From Actinomycetota bacterium (lineage in GTDB: Bacteria > Actinomycetota > Humimicrobiia > Humimicrobiales > Humimicrobiaceae): a stretch of DNA of 22,030 nucleotides. This document shows positions 6,211 through 14,983 of the stretch, one piece after another; within the stretch, counting starts at the first letter, position 1; every line of letters begins with the position of its first letter. The position numbers and the translations under genes were made by a program. The stretch spans positions 1-22,030 of the forward strand of contig JADHVM010000006.1 of assembly GCA_016783985.1 (NCBI GenBank). The letters are read 5' to 3'. Below the pieces are notes generated by a model. That model had not been told where the DNA came from. It did no database searches and saw only the letters and a program-made list of their open reading frames with translations.

Positions 6211-8643
6211 CTATCTTTCAGAAGCAACAATTCCAAAAGATGCAACTTTTGCACCTTCTTTAATATTCATAACTTTAACACCCTGCGTGGATCTCCCAAT
6301 TCTCGAAATAGACTTAGCGGGAATTCTAATCAGTATCCCATTAGTAGCAATTATCATTACATCATGCTCATCTTTTAATATACCTGCTCCTGCAATTTTC
6401 CCTTTCTTTTCAGTAATTTTTATAGTTCTAACTCCACGCCCTCCTCTTTTCTGCTTCCTATACTCTGTTGCAGATGTTCTTTTACCATATCCATTCTCAG
6501 TTAAGACAAAAAGATCTCCATCAATTTCCTTTACTACCATCATGGTTAAAACTTCATCGTCATCGGAAAGCTTCATTCCTTTCACACCCTGCGCAGTTCT
6601 ACCCATCGGTCTGCAATCACTCTCTGCAAATCTTATAGCCTGTCCATTCCTTGATATCATAGTTATTTCATCATTACCATTTGTTTTTTCTACATTTATT
6701 AGTTCATCACCTTTTTTTAATGTTATCGCAGCTATGCCGTCTCTTCTTGAAGTGTCATAATTAACAATAGATGTTTTCTTAATCATTCCTCTTTTAGTAG
6801 CCATTATTAAGTATTCATCCTTGCTGTATTCTTTTGTAGCTATTATTGCAGCAACTCTCTCTCCAGGTTTAAATGGAAGCAAGTTTATAATCGCTTTACC
6901 CTTTGAAGTTCTGCTCCCAGCAGGAAGTTCATGAACTTTCAAGCGATAAACCTTACCAAAACTAGAGAAGAACATTATATAGTGATGAGTAGATGAAATA
7001 AATAGATGCTCAACAAAATCATCTGTTTTTACATCAAGCCCTGTAACTCCCCTTCCACCTCTTCCTTGCTTTCTGTATGTAGTTACCGGGACTCTTTTTA
7101 TATAACCTGAATGTGTGATTGCTATTACATTTTCTTCTTCTGCTATTAAATCCTCAATATCAAGGTCAGCAGTACTGGTTGTTAGTTCTGTTCTTCTTTC
7201 GTCTGCATATTTTCTTTTAATTTCTTTGAGTTCATCTTTTATAATTTCATAGATTAGCATATTACTTTTTAGTAATTCTTTTAAACTTTTAATTTTTTCT
7301 ATGAGTTCCTTATGCTCAAGCTTTATTTTATTCCTTTCAAGGCCTGTTAGTTTCTGCAGCCTCATATCAAGTATTGCCTGTGCCTGAACCTGAGTAAGAC
7401 TAAATTTACTTATTAATCTTTTCTTAGCAGTTGGAACATCCTTTGAGGCTTTTATTGTTTTTATAACTTCATCTAAATTATCTAAAGCAATAAGTAATCC
7501 CTCTAAAATATGCGCTCTCTCTTCAGCTTTCTTTAATTCATATTTAGTTCTTTTTACAACTACACTGAATCTATGCTTCACATACTCCTTAATCAACCCG
7601 GGTAGACTTAAAGTTTTGGGAACCCCATTAATTAAAGAAAGCATTATAACTCCAAAAGTATCTTCAAGCTGAGTATGTTTATATAAAGAATTAATTACTA
7701 TTTCTGGAATTACATCTCTACGAAGCTCTACTACTACCCTCATTCCGCTTCTATCCGATTCATCCCTTAAATCACTTATTCCTTCTATTTTCTTACTTCT
7801 TACAAGAACAGCTATTTTTTCTATCAATCTAGATTTATTTACCTGGTACGGAAGCTCGCTTATTATAATATGAGCTTTTCCCTTCTTAGGCTGTTCTAGA
7901 TGAACCCTGCCCCTAACAACCAAACGTCCTTTCCCACTATTATATGCTTCTAAAATTCCGCTAATTCCCATTACAATTCCACCAGTAGGAAAATCTGGGC
8001 CCTTTATCTTTTTCATTAATTCTTTAACTGTTGCTTTAGGATTATCAATATAATAAATAACACCATCTATTACTTCTCCAAGATTATGAGGAGGAATATT
8101 GGTTGCCATTCCAACAGCAATGCCGGATGAACCATTAACTAAAAGATTAGGAATTTTTGAAGGAAGAATAGAAGGCTCCTCAAGAGAACTGTCAAAATTG
8201 TCTACAAACTCTACAGTATTTTTATCAATATCAAATAGAAGCTCTTCAGCTATTTGGGAAAGCCTGGCTTCTGTATACCTCATTGCAGCAGGGCTATCTC
8301 CATCCACAGAACCAAAATTACCGTGACCGTCTATAAGTAGATAGCGTTGAGAAAAATCCTGTGCCATCCTAACCATAGTATCATATACAGCTTTATCCCC
8401 ATGAGGATGATATTTCCCCAATACTTCACCAACTATACGGGCACTTTTTTTAAATGGAGCATTGTGTCTCATGCCCATATCATACATAGCATATAGAATT
8501 CTTCTATGCACAGGTTTGAGCCCATCCCTAACATCAGGTAAAGCCCTTCCAATAATTACACTCATGGCATAACTGATATAAGAATCCTGCATCTCCGATT
8601 CAATTTCTACATTTTTTACTTTTCCTCTTAACTCAAATACCAT
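6211..8643 (-). CDS. gyrA: DNA gyrase subunit A
   Basis: 810 residues, normal length. GyrA cleaves and rejoins DNA in the A2B2 gyrase that adds negative supercoils. The N-terminal domain shows [20 protein letters not shown] (24-43), [17 protein letters not shown] (79-95) and [10 protein letters not shown], with the active Tyr123. The C-terminal wheel shows six blades, for example GYIKRVPV (513-520), [29 protein letters not shown] and GILIRIP. It carries the gyrase-specific GyrA box QGRGGRG (526-532), which separates it from ParC; a second copy, QKRGGRG, lies at 731-737. At the position of E. coli Ser83 there is Lys84, while Asp88 (E. coli Asp87) is kept. ATG start with AAGGATGGAAG before it; 12 bp after gyrB, same operon. 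Confidence 0.98.
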   Translation of the reverse strand: MVFELRGKVKNVEIESEMQDSYISYAMSVIIGRALPDVRDGLKPVHRRILYAMYDMGMRHNAPFKKSARIVGEVLGKYHPHGDKAVYDTMVRMAQDFSQRYLLIDGHGNFGSVDGDSPAAMRYTEARLSQIAEELLFDIDKNTVEFVDNFDSSLEEPSILPSKIPNLLVNGSSGIAVGMATNIPPHNLGEVIDGVIYYIDNPKATVKELMKKIKGPDFPTGGIVMGISGILEAYNSGKGRLVVRGRVHLEQPKKGKAHIIISELPYQVNKSRLIEKIAVLVRSKKIEGISDLRDESDRSGMRVVVELRRDVIPEIVINSLYKHTQLEDTFGVIMLSLINGVPKTLSLPGLIKEYVKHRFSVVVKRTKYELKKAEERAHILEGLLIALDNLDEVIKTIKASKDVPTAKKRLISKFSLTQVQAQAILDMRLQKLTGLERNKIKLEHKELIEKIKSLKELLKSNMLIYEIIKDELKEIKRKYADERRTELTTSTADLDIEDLIAEEENVIAITHSGYIKRVPVTTYRKQGRGGRGVTGLDVKTDDFVEHLFISSTHHYIMFFSSFGKVYRLKVHELPAGSRTSKGKAIINLLPFKPGERVAAIIATKEYSKDEYLIMATKRGMIKKTSIVNYDTSRRDGIAAITLKKGDELINVEKTNGNDEITMISRNGQAIRFAESDCRPMGRTAQGVKGMKLSDDDEVLTMMVVKEIDGDLFVLTENGYGKRTSATEYRKQKRGGRGVRTIKITEKKGKIAGAGILKDEHDVMIIATNGILIRIPAKSISRIGRSTQGVKVMNIKEGAKVASFGIVASER

Positions 8644-8655
8644 CTTCCATCCTTG

Positions 8656-10563
8656 CTATATATCAATAAATGAAACTTCTTTTGCATTCTTTTCTATAAA
8701 CTCCCGCCTTGGTTCTACTTTAGGTCCCATAAGAGTTGAAAAAATATCATCTGCAATCAGTGCATCTTCAATTTCTACTTTTAGCAGTGTTCTTGTTTCT
8801 GGATTCATTGTAGTTTCCCATAGCTGCTCAGGGTCCATTTCTCCTAATCCTTTATACTGCTGGGTAGTAAATTTCTTGCTGCCTATTTTTTCTTTTATTT
8901 TAGTCAGTTCTTGATCATTGTAAGCATAGAAAATTTCTTTTCCACTTTTTACCTGATAAAGGGGTGGCTGTGCTATATAAACATATCCTTCTTCAATTAA
9001 TTTATGCATATACCTATATAGAAATGTTAAAATAAGTGTTCTTATGTGGGCGCCATCAATATCTGCATCAGTCATAATTATTACCTTATGGTATCTAGCA
9101 CTTTTTATATCAAATTCTTCAGCAATCCCTGTCCCTGCTGCAGTTACTATCACCTGTATTTCCTCACTACTTAATATCTTGTCCAACCTTGCTTTTTCCA
9201 CATTTAAAATTTTCCCCTTCAGAGGTAGTATAGCCTGGAATCTTCTATCCCTGGCTTGTTTTGCGCTGCCTCCCGCAGATTCTCCCTCAACTAAAAATAG
9301 CTCACAAAATTCTGGTTCTTTCATTGAACAATCTGCTAATTTACCTGGAAGGGAACTGCCTTCAAGCAGAGATTTCTTTCGAGTAATGTCTCTTGCTTTT
9401 TTTGCAGCAGCTCTTGCCCTGAAAGCTTCAAGGCATTTATTAACAATTGATTTACCAACTGAAGGATTTTCTTCTAAAAATTCAGCAAGCTTTGAATTTA
9501 CAGTAGATTCAACAAAACCCTTAATTTCACTATTTCCAAGTTTAGTTTTAGTTTGACCTTCAAATTGTGGATCCTTGAGCTTAACACTCACTATCGCTGT
9601 TAGTCCTTCTCTGATATCTTCTCCAAGTAAGTTCAGGTCTTTTTCCTTTAAAATATTATTACTCCTTGCATAATCATTCACAGTTCTAGTAATAGCTCCT
9701 TTAAACCCACTTAGATGAGTACCTCCTTCAGTCGTATTTATATTGTTTGCAAATGAAAATATACTCTCACTATAGCCAAGAGTATACTGCATTGCAATTT
9801 CAACTTCATGGTCTTTATCCTTGTTTGCTATATAGATAACATTCTTATGTACAATATCTTTTTTTTCACTTAGATACTTAACAAAATCAACAATTCCTCC
9901 TCTATATTGAAATATATCTTTCTTTTCTATTTTCTCTCTCGAATCCTGTAAAGTTATTTTTAATCCTTTATTTAAAAAAGCCATCTCTCTCATCCTGGCA
10001 GCAAGTATCTCATACTTATAATCAATTTCTTCAAATATACTCCTGTCAGGATAGAAAGTTATTGCAGTACCATGCGAAGTAGTCTTTTTACCTTTAATTA
10101 ATTCAGTTACAGGATCTCCCTTCCTAAATTCCTGTTTAAAAATATAACCGTCTCTTCTCACCTCAACTGTTAACTTTTCAGATAGTCCATTTACTACAGA
10201 AATTCCTACTCCATGGAGTCCTCCCGAAACCTTGTAGCCTTCACCACCAAATTTAGCACCTGCATGCAGCTTTGTTAAAACTATTTCTACTGCTGTCTTA
10301 TTAAACCTTGCTATTTTTTTAACTGGAATACCTCTTCCATCATCAACTACTGTTACTGATCCGTCTCTATTTAATACTATAAGCACATTATCACAGAAAC
10401 CAGCCATTGCTTCGTCAATACTATTATCAACCACCTCGTATACAAGATGATGAAGTCCTCTGGAACCAGTGGAACCTACATACATCCCTGGTCTTTTTCT
10501 AACTGCTGAGAGACCTTCAAGGACTGTTATATCTTTTGCATCATAACCAATTTTCTTTTTCAA
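8656..10563 (-). CDS. gyrB: DNA gyrase subunit B
   Basis: 635 residues, the common short type without the proteobacterial insert. It provides the ATPase of gyrase. GHKL motifs are EVVDNSIDEAMAG (Glu43, Asn47), DDGRGIP (74-80) and GGLHGVGISVVNGLS (114-128). The transducer-domain QTKTKLG (337-343) carries the ATP-contacting lysine. The TOPRIM domain shows EGESAGGSA (Glu426) and the metal-binding D-x-D-x-D at 499/501/503 in TDADIDGAH. The C-terminal QYKGLGEMDPEQLWETTM is also present. The start is TTG (10563), supported by GAGGGAG four bases upstream and by the family start. An extended -10 at 10711-10719 and a long leader hairpin (10608-10662) suggest regulated transcription. gyrA follows after 12 bp. 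Confidence 0.98.
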   Translation of the reverse strand: MKKKIGYDAKDITVLEGLSAVRKRPGMYVGSTGSRGLHHLVYEVVDNSIDEAMAGFCDNVLIVLNRDGSVTVVDDGRGIPVKKIARFNKTAVEIVLTKLHAGAKFGGEGYKVSGGLHGVGISVVNGLSEKLTVEVRRDGYIFKQEFRKGDPVTELIKGKKTTSHGTAITFYPDRSIFEEIDYKYEILAARMREMAFLNKGLKITLQDSREKIEKKDIFQYRGGIVDFVKYLSEKKDIVHKNVIYIANKDKDHEVEIAMQYTLGYSESIFSFANNINTTEGGTHLSGFKGAITRTVNDYARSNNILKEKDLNLLGEDIREGLTAIVSVKLKDPQFEGQTKTKLGNSEIKGFVESTVNSKLAEFLEENPSVGKSIVNKCLEAFRARAAAKKARDITRKKSLLEGSSLPGKLADCSMKEPEFCELFLVEGESAGGSAKQARDRRFQAILPLKGKILNVEKARLDKILSSEEIQVIVTAAGTGIAEEFDIKSARYHKVIIMTDADIDGAHIRTLILTFLYRYMHKLIEEGYVYIAQPPLYQVKSGKEIFYAYNDQELTKIKEKIGSKKFTTQQYKGLGEMDPEQLWETTMNPETRTLLKVEIEDALIADDIFSTLMGPKVEPRREFIEKNAKEVSFIDI

Positions 10564-10607
10564 TATACTCCCTCAAATTCTTAAATTTAATTACTAAAAG
10601 CATAAAT

Positions 10608-10662
10608 AAAGAGTAACAAGTACCCTGTAAGATATATTAAAAAAAAATACTTATTACCCTTT
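10608..10662 (-). promoter_or_regulatory. Long hairpin in the gyrBA leader
   Basis: On the minus strand AAAGGGUAAUAAGUA (10662-10648) pairs with UACUUGUUACUCUUU (10622-10608) over 15 bp with no mismatch, two pairs being G-U. On the plus strand the same sites would be A-C mismatches, so the structure belongs to a minus-strand RNA, the gyrBA transcript. It lies between the extended -10 at 10711-10719 and the gyrB start. No U-run follows, so it is not a plain terminator. It may control mRNA stability, translation or elongation. Confidence 0.5.
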
Positions 10663-10710
10663 TTTTTATAAAGAAAAATTTCCACAACATATATAGTAAA
10701 TTTTTATAAT

Positions 10711-10719
10711 ATTATACCA
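10711..10719 (-). promoter_or_regulatory. Extended -10 promoter element for gyrBA
   Basis: On the minus strand TGG-TATAAT (10719-10711) is a TGnTATAAT extended -10. No good -35 is present at 16-18 bp, which extended -10 promoters can do without. The leader to gyrB would be about 140 nt. Confidence 0.5.
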
Positions 10720-10770
10720 TATTTTGGGTTAATTTTGTTTGAAATTTAATAAAAATTAAAGAAAATTTAA

Positions 10771-11064
10771 CTAAAGACCAGGTTTAAATCTTATTTCATT
10801 TACAACTTTTTCCTTAAGGAAGAAATTGATTTTATCTATAAGCTGATCGGACATTAGACTTAATTCATTAGCCCATGTTGAACTCGATACCGATACAAAC
10901 AAAATTCCTCTTCTTAGTCTTGTTGGCTTTGATTTTTTGCTAATTTCCTCACCAACAATTTCCTGCCAGTGATTAAATAAATTATATTTATTAATTTCTC
11001 TTCCAATTTTTGAATTGGAAATTAAATCTTTTATAATATTCCCGATATCTTCATAGTTTTTCAT
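10771..11064 (-). CDS. dciA: DciA/DUF721-family protein, predicted helicase-loader-like factor
   Basis: 97 residues. The core HWQEIVGEEISKKSKPTRLR and LFVSVSSSTWANELSLM, then a helix and VVNEIRFKPG at the end, are the W-x-x-(I/V)VG and W-x-x-(E/Q)L signatures of DUF721. The family includes DciA, which loads the replicative helicase DnaB in bacteria that lack DnaC or DnaI. It is a short, single-domain form. Its place between recF and gyrB is the classical site of this gene in many phyla, which supports the call. ATG start with AAAAGG about 9 bases upstream; 97 bp separate it from recF. The loader role in this organism is inferred from the family. Confidence 0.8.
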   Translation of the reverse strand: MKNYEDIGNIIKDLISNSKIGREINKYNLFNHWQEIVGEEISKKSKPTRLRRGILFVSVSSSTWANELSLMSDQLIDKINFFLKEKVVNEIRFKPGL

Positions 11065-11161
11065 TCTTTTAAACCTTTTAACTTTTCCCTATCATATTGC
11101 CATGTGATTCTTATATTTATTCTTAATTCGTATATTCTATCCGAGTGCTTAAAATTCATTA

Positions 11162-12346
11162 CTAATTTATTTTCTCAATCTTATTATTCTTTACACTGAA
11201 CTTTTGCTCAAAATTTATATTAATATCACTTAAATAATTAATATTAGTAGTAGTAATAAAAGTCTGCAAGTTATTATTTATTGCCTTTATCAGTAATTTT
11301 TTTCTTTCCAAATCCAATTCTGATAACACATCATCTAAAAGAAACACTGGATCTGTTTTTAATTTCTCCTTTAATATGTTGAGTTCACACAGCTTCAAAC
11401 TAATCGAAGCAACTCTCTGCTGACCCTGAGAGCCAAAGGACCTTATATCTTTTCCATCTATTAAAATTGCAAAATCATCTCTATGCGGACCAATTGTCGT
11501 AGTCTTAAATGATAAATCCTTTTTTAAATTTTCTTTAAGTTTGGATCCGAAACTATCAATTTCTTCCTTACTTCCAATAATATTTCCTAGATTATTACCA
11601 GTATAGTCAGAACTACCATCATCATAACTACCTCTAAAGCTTTTCCTATTCCAGCTGAAAACATAAAAAATATCTACGTTTGCTTTATCAAAAAAGAATT
11701 TCATATATTTTATAAAATCTTTCCTAATTTCCTGGATAAACTGATATCTTTTTTCAATAATTTTTGTCCCATATTTAACAATATTATCATCCCATGATTC
11801 CAGGGTTTTATTATCTGCAATCTTCATAGAACTACTAATGCTTTTAATTAAACTGTTTCTCTGATTTAAAATCTTTTGATACTGAAGCCTTATCCTGTAA
11901 AAATCACTATGTATTTTATCTAAAATACTATCTATAAAATTCCTTCTATTTGAAGGGCTTGACTTTATTATTCTAAGATCATCAGGGCTAAATATAACTG
12001 AGGGTAAAATTGATATAAACTCTGACTTTCTTTTGCGGTATGCTTTATCCACTCTAATCTTAATATTATTTTCTTTCAACTCTATTTCGATAAGATGCTC
12101 AATTTTTTTAGTACTTTCTTGGCTGACTTCAGCTCTAAGAATAGAGAAATCTTTTTTCCATTTTATAAGCTCATTATGATTATAGCTCCTATGAGATTTG
12201 CCCGTAGATAAATAATATATTGATTCTAGCAAATTAGTTTTTCCCTGCCCGTTATCACCTACAACCAGTATTACACCTTTGCTAAAATTTAAATTAAGCT
12301 TGCTATAATTTCTGAAATTAATTAATTCTAACTTTTTTAAATACAC
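11162..12346 (-). CDS. recF: DNA replication/repair protein RecF
   Basis: 394 residues, slightly longer than the usual 360-380. RecF is an SMC-like ATPase that helps RecOR load RecA at single-strand gaps. It begins YLKKLELINFRNYSKLNLNF, the conserved opening. Walker A is GDNGQGKT (30-37), then LLESIYYLSTGKSHR. An FSPDDLRIIKSSPSNRRNFID block follows, then the ABC signature FGSQGQQRVASISLKLCEL and Walker B/D-loop PVFLLDDVLSELD near the C-terminus. The start is GTG at 12346, the only start before an upstream stop, and it has no Shine-Dalgarno; a -10-like TATAAT lies at 12408-12403. dnaN is not next to it, unlike the common dnaA-dnaN-recF order. dciA and gyrBA follow. Confidence 0.96.
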   Translation of the reverse strand: MYLKKLELINFRNYSKLNLNFSKGVILVVGDNGQGKTNLLESIYYLSTGKSHRSYNHNELIKWKKDFSILRAEVSQESTKKIEHLIEIELKENNIKIRVDKAYRKRKSEFISILPSVIFSPDDLRIIKSSPSNRRNFIDSILDKIHSDFYRIRLQYQKILNQRNSLIKSISSSMKIADNKTLESWDDNIVKYGTKIIEKRYQFIQEIRKDFIKYMKFFFDKANVDIFYVFSWNRKSFRGSYDDGSSDYTGNNLGNIIGSKEEIDSFGSKLKENLKKDLSFKTTTIGPHRDDFAILIDGKDIRSFGSQGQQRVASISLKLCELNILKEKLKTDPVFLLDDVLSELDLERKKLLIKAINNNLQTFITTTNINYLSDININFEQKFSVKNNKIEKIN

Positions 12347-12431
12347 TATTAATTAAGTCAAATAAAACTAAAAAAATAAAATGATTAAATATCACAACCG
12401 AAATTATATCATAACTGTAATTACTAATTCT

Positions 12432-12659
12432 TTAACTACAGCCGGAACAACTGGTACAAGTACCAGAGCAACTTTTAGAAGAATCCAGACTTGATGAATT
12501 ATTATTACCAGTAGAACCTGTAAAGCTAACAGGAGCAAATACTCTTGATGTATCCTCACTACCACATTTATTACATTTTATCTGAGTCTTATTATTATTT
12601 TCTATTACTACTTCAAAAATATTGTCGCAATCATTACACTTATAATCAAAAAACTTCAA
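12432..12659 (-). CDS. FmdB-like zinc-ribbon protein
   Basis: About 75 residues. FmdB-type regulatory proteins begin M-P-x-Y-x-Y-x-C-x-x-C and carry a second C-x-x-C about 20 residues on. Here KFFDYKCNDCDNIFE and then IKCNKCGSEDTSRVF give both pairs, followed by a Gly/Ser-rich linker and a cysteine-rich end, CSGTCTSCSGCS. The start is best placed at TTG 12659: the protein then lines up one-to-one with the family start, and AAGAAGGTG, close to a full Shine-Dalgarno, ends 8 bases upstream. A GTG at 12668 would overlap that site. Members of this family are small and of poorly known function. It lies upstream of recF, about 85 bp away, on the same strand. Confidence 0.8.
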   Translation of the reverse strand: MKFFDYKCNDCDNIFEVVIENNNKTQIKCNKCGSEDTSRVFAPVSFTGSTGNNNSSSLDSSKSCSGTCTSCSGCS

Positions 12660-12795
12660 TCTCAACACACCTTCTTTTTAATATAACTAGGATATTATTA
12701 TAATAATACTAATTATATATTCAAGTAAACTTTAATATTTTGTCATATGCCTTTCTTTCTTTTAAGATTTTTCTTTTTTAAAAAAGGCTTTAATA

Positions 12796-12820
12796 AATAT
12801 TCTAAAAAAATTAGAATATT
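12796..12820. repeat. Perfect 10-bp hairpin upstream of the FAH gene
   Basis: AATATTCTAA (12796-12805), a loop of five A, and TTAGAATATT (12811-12820). No T-run follows on either strand, so it is not a typical terminator. It sits between the divergent FmdB-like and fumarylacetoacetate-hydrolase-family genes and could be an operator. Confidence 0.4.
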
Positions 12821-12887
12821 AAATTAAAACGATTATTACTTATAAAAATAAATATTATAATAACTTAAAAAAAGGATGGGAGTTTTA

Positions 12888-13547
12888 ATGGCTTATAATT
12901 TTAATATTAAAAATTACATACCAGGAAAAATAATTTGCGTTGGTATGAATTATAAATCACATATTGCAGAACAGGACGGGCGCTTCCCTAATAAACCTGT
13001 TATTTTTTCCAAAGCAAGAACATGTATAATTAAAAATGGTGAAAATATTATATATCCTGCTGAAGTCAAGGAACTGGACTATGAAGTCGAGCTTGCAGTA
13101 ATAATTGGTGATAAAATGAAAAATGTTTCGAAATCAGAATCTTATAGCTATATTTATGGCTACACTATTATAAATGATGTTACAGCTAGAGACATCCAAA
13201 AAAAAGAAAGTCAATGGTATCTGGCTAAAAGTTTTGATACATTTGGACCTATTGGTCCTATAATCATTCCTAAAGAAAAAATTGCCAATCCCCAGGATTT
13301 AGATATAAGATCATATGTAAATGGCCAGCTCAGACAGAATTCTAATACTTCAGAAATGATATTTAGAGTTAAAGAATTATTATCTTACCTCTCAAAATTT
13401 ATTACTCTTGAAAAAGGAGACCTAATTGCTACAGGAACACCGTCTGGGGTCGGCATTTTCTCTGGACGAAAAAAGCTCCTTAAACCAGGTGATGAGGTAA
13501 TCTGTGAGATTGAAAAAATAGGCAAACTAATTAATAAGGTAAGTTGA
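12888..13547 (+). CDS. Fumarylacetoacetate hydrolase family protein
   Basis: 219 residues from the ATG at 12888. An earlier ATG at 12876 is in frame, but GGGAG (12878-12882) is correctly spaced only for 12888. The protein has the FAH fold with IICVGMNYKSHIAE near the start, the metal ligands in DYEVELAVIIGD (two Glu) and NDVTARDIQ (Asp), KSFDTFGPIGP, and TGTPSGVG, all in family order (COG0179). Members hydrolyse, decarboxylate or isomerise short oxo-acids in aromatic degradation, or act as oxaloacetate decarboxylases or oxaloacetate tautomerases. The length suits the small single-domain kind. The gene for a LysE-type exporter follows after 12 bp, so the two are likely cotranscribed. The substrate is not evident. 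Confidence 0.9.
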   Translation: MAYNFNIKNYIPGKIICVGMNYKSHIAEQDGRFPNKPVIFSKARTCIIKNGENIIYPAEVKELDYEVELAVIIGDKMKNVSKSESYSYIYGYTIINDVTARDIQKKESQWYLAKSFDTFGPIGPIIIPKEKIANPQDLDIRSYVNGQLRQNSNTSEMIFRVKELLSYLSKFITLEKGDLIATGTPSGVGIFSGRKKLLKPGDEVICEIEKIGKLINKVS

Positions 13548-13559
13548 TTTTTAAAAATT

Positions 13560-14210
13560 ATGAGTGAAGTCATCCAAATTTTTATAGGTTCTATGATGGT
13601 AGCTTTTTCAGGAGCATTAGTTCCAGGTCCTATGTTAACTCTTGTAATTAGTAGTGCTGCAGAAAAAGGATTCTGGACCTCTTTTTTTATTGTAGTAGGG
13701 CATTCTATATTAGAATTGGTCTTAATTATATGTTTCGTCCTGGGTATTTTAAATTATCTTAAAAACCCTCTGGTACTAAAAATAATTGGTATATTTGGAG
13801 GAGCATTTCTACTTTATATGGGAGCAAATATATTATATTCTGTATTTAAAAAAAAGATAAATATAAATTTTAAATCAACCACCAGCAAATATAACCTAAA
13901 TAAAAAAATAGCAGGTACTTTTACATTAAAGGGTATTATAATCAGCCTTGTAAATCCTTATTGGTATATATGGTGGATAAGTATAGGTGCTGCATTCTTA
14001 ATAAGAAGTGTTAAGCTCAGCACTATTGGTATTACCTCATTTTATATTGGACATATTTGTGCAGATTTTATCTGGTTTTTATTTATAGGTTTTTTAATCA
14101 GCTCAGGGCGAAAATTCTTTAATAAAAAAATATACAGCGCCATTTTAATTATCTGCAGCTTATTCTTATTTTATCTGGGAATTAGATTTATAATCGATGC
14201 TGCTATTTAA
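13560..14210 (+). CDS. LysE/RhtB-family amino-acid exporter
   Basis: 216 residues, about six hydrophobic segments. The N-terminal FSGALVPGPMLTLVISSAAEKG (16-37) carries the G-x-x-x-PGP motif of LysE/RhtB exporters. A second signature, LKGIIISLVNPYWYIWWIS, lies at about 122-140, with a charged loop between. These proteins expel amino acids or derivatives across the inner membrane. No good ribosome-binding site is seen before the ATG, but the gene follows the FAH-family gene by 12 bp and may be read from the same mRNA. Its stop overlaps the stop of the convergent TauE gene by 4 bp. The exported compound is unknown. Confidence 0.88.
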   Translation: MSEVIQIFIGSMMVAFSGALVPGPMLTLVISSAAEKGFWTSFFIVVGHSILELVLIICFVLGILNYLKNPLVLKIIGIFGGAFLLYMGANILYSVFKKKININFKSTTSKYNLNKKIAGTFTLKGIIISLVNPYWYIWWISIGAAFLIRSVKLSTIGITSFYIGHICADFIWFLFIGFLISSGRKFFNKKIYSAILIICSLFLFYLGIRFIIDAAI

Positions 14211-14983
14211 ATAACTGTTAAGTATGAATACAAGTCAATAGCAACTCTTACTATTATTAATATTATTATAATAATAAAAATAATTTTTATTATCAGCGGT
14301 TTTACTCTTTTATTTAAATAAGTTCCAAGTCTTGAACCGCCAATTGCGCCAACAGCAACTATAATTGCAGTTACAATATCAAATTCTACTGAAATAACTT
14401 TACCTACCACTCCAGGAACTGAATTAAATAAAACTATCATAAGAGAAGTTCCAACCGCAATGGGAATTGGAAAATTAAAAAAATACATAAGTATGGGAAC
14501 ATATAGAAACCCTCCGCCAACTCCTAGAATCCCGCCTATTAATCCTGCAAGAGCTCCTAATGGAACAACTTTTAAAAATTTATATTTATCAAAAACAATT
14601 TCTTTACCAGCTATATTATCTTCTTTCCGCCTTGATAAAAATAATGCCAGTGCAGTTAGTGCTGATAGGAAATAAATTATTTTAATAGTTAAATCTGGAA
14701 TATATTTTGTAAGAAAAGAACCAAGGAAGGAAAATGCCATACTTGAAATACCAAAATATACAGCATATTTTATTTTTATATTCTTCTGAAGATAATTAAA
14801 TAATGTACCAAATGAGCTTGCAAAAAAAACCTGTATCATTGATATCGCTGTAGCAGCTTTAGGAGAAATATTTGTGATATAAACTAAAAGAGGAATTATA
14901 ACTATTCCTCCACCAATACCTAATAGTCCAGATGCTGTTCCCCCGATAAATCCTAGCAGTAAAAAAGTTAAATATTGCATCAT
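14207..14983 (-). CDS. TauE/SafE-family sulfite/anion exporter
   Basis: 258 residues, seven to eight hydrophobic segments. The family's internal duplication is plain: GLLGIGGGIVIIPLLVY near the start and GILGVGGGFLYVPILMY near residue 150, each followed by a conserved A-x-x-x-S-(L/M)-(I/M) segment. TauE/SafE (COG0730) proteins are believed to move sulfite, sulfonates or other organosulfur or organic anions. Its ATG overlaps the TGA of nuoF (4-bp overlap, 14980-14983), so translation is probably coupled and the transporter is part of the nuoEF operon. The function of that pairing is unclear; the substrate cannot be told from sequence. Confidence 0.88.
   Translation of the reverse strand: MMQYLTFLLLGFIGGTASGLLGIGGGIVIIPLLVYITNISPKAATAISMIQVFFASSFGTLFNYLQKNIKIKYAVYFGISSMAFSFLGSFLTKYIPDLTIKIIYFLSALTALALFLSRRKEDNIAGKEIVFDKYKFLKVVPLGALAGLIGGILGVGGGFLYVPILMYFFNFPIPIAVGTSLMIVLFNSVPGVVGKVISVEFDIVTAIIVAVGAIGGSRLGTYLNKRVKPLIIKIIFIIIIILIIVRVAIDLYSYLTVI

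Noticed and set aside
8656..10563. parE/parC (topoisomerase IV) instead of gyrase
   Set aside because: The A subunit carries the gyrase-specific GyrA box and the pair lies next to recF and dciA, so gyrB/gyrA is the better call.
10564..12420. Replication origin near recF/gyrB
   Set aside because: The gene set is typical of an origin region, but I found no cluster of TTATCCACA-type boxes; only a single 7-of-9 match (ATTTCCACA near 10678). dnaA and dnaN are also absent from the window.
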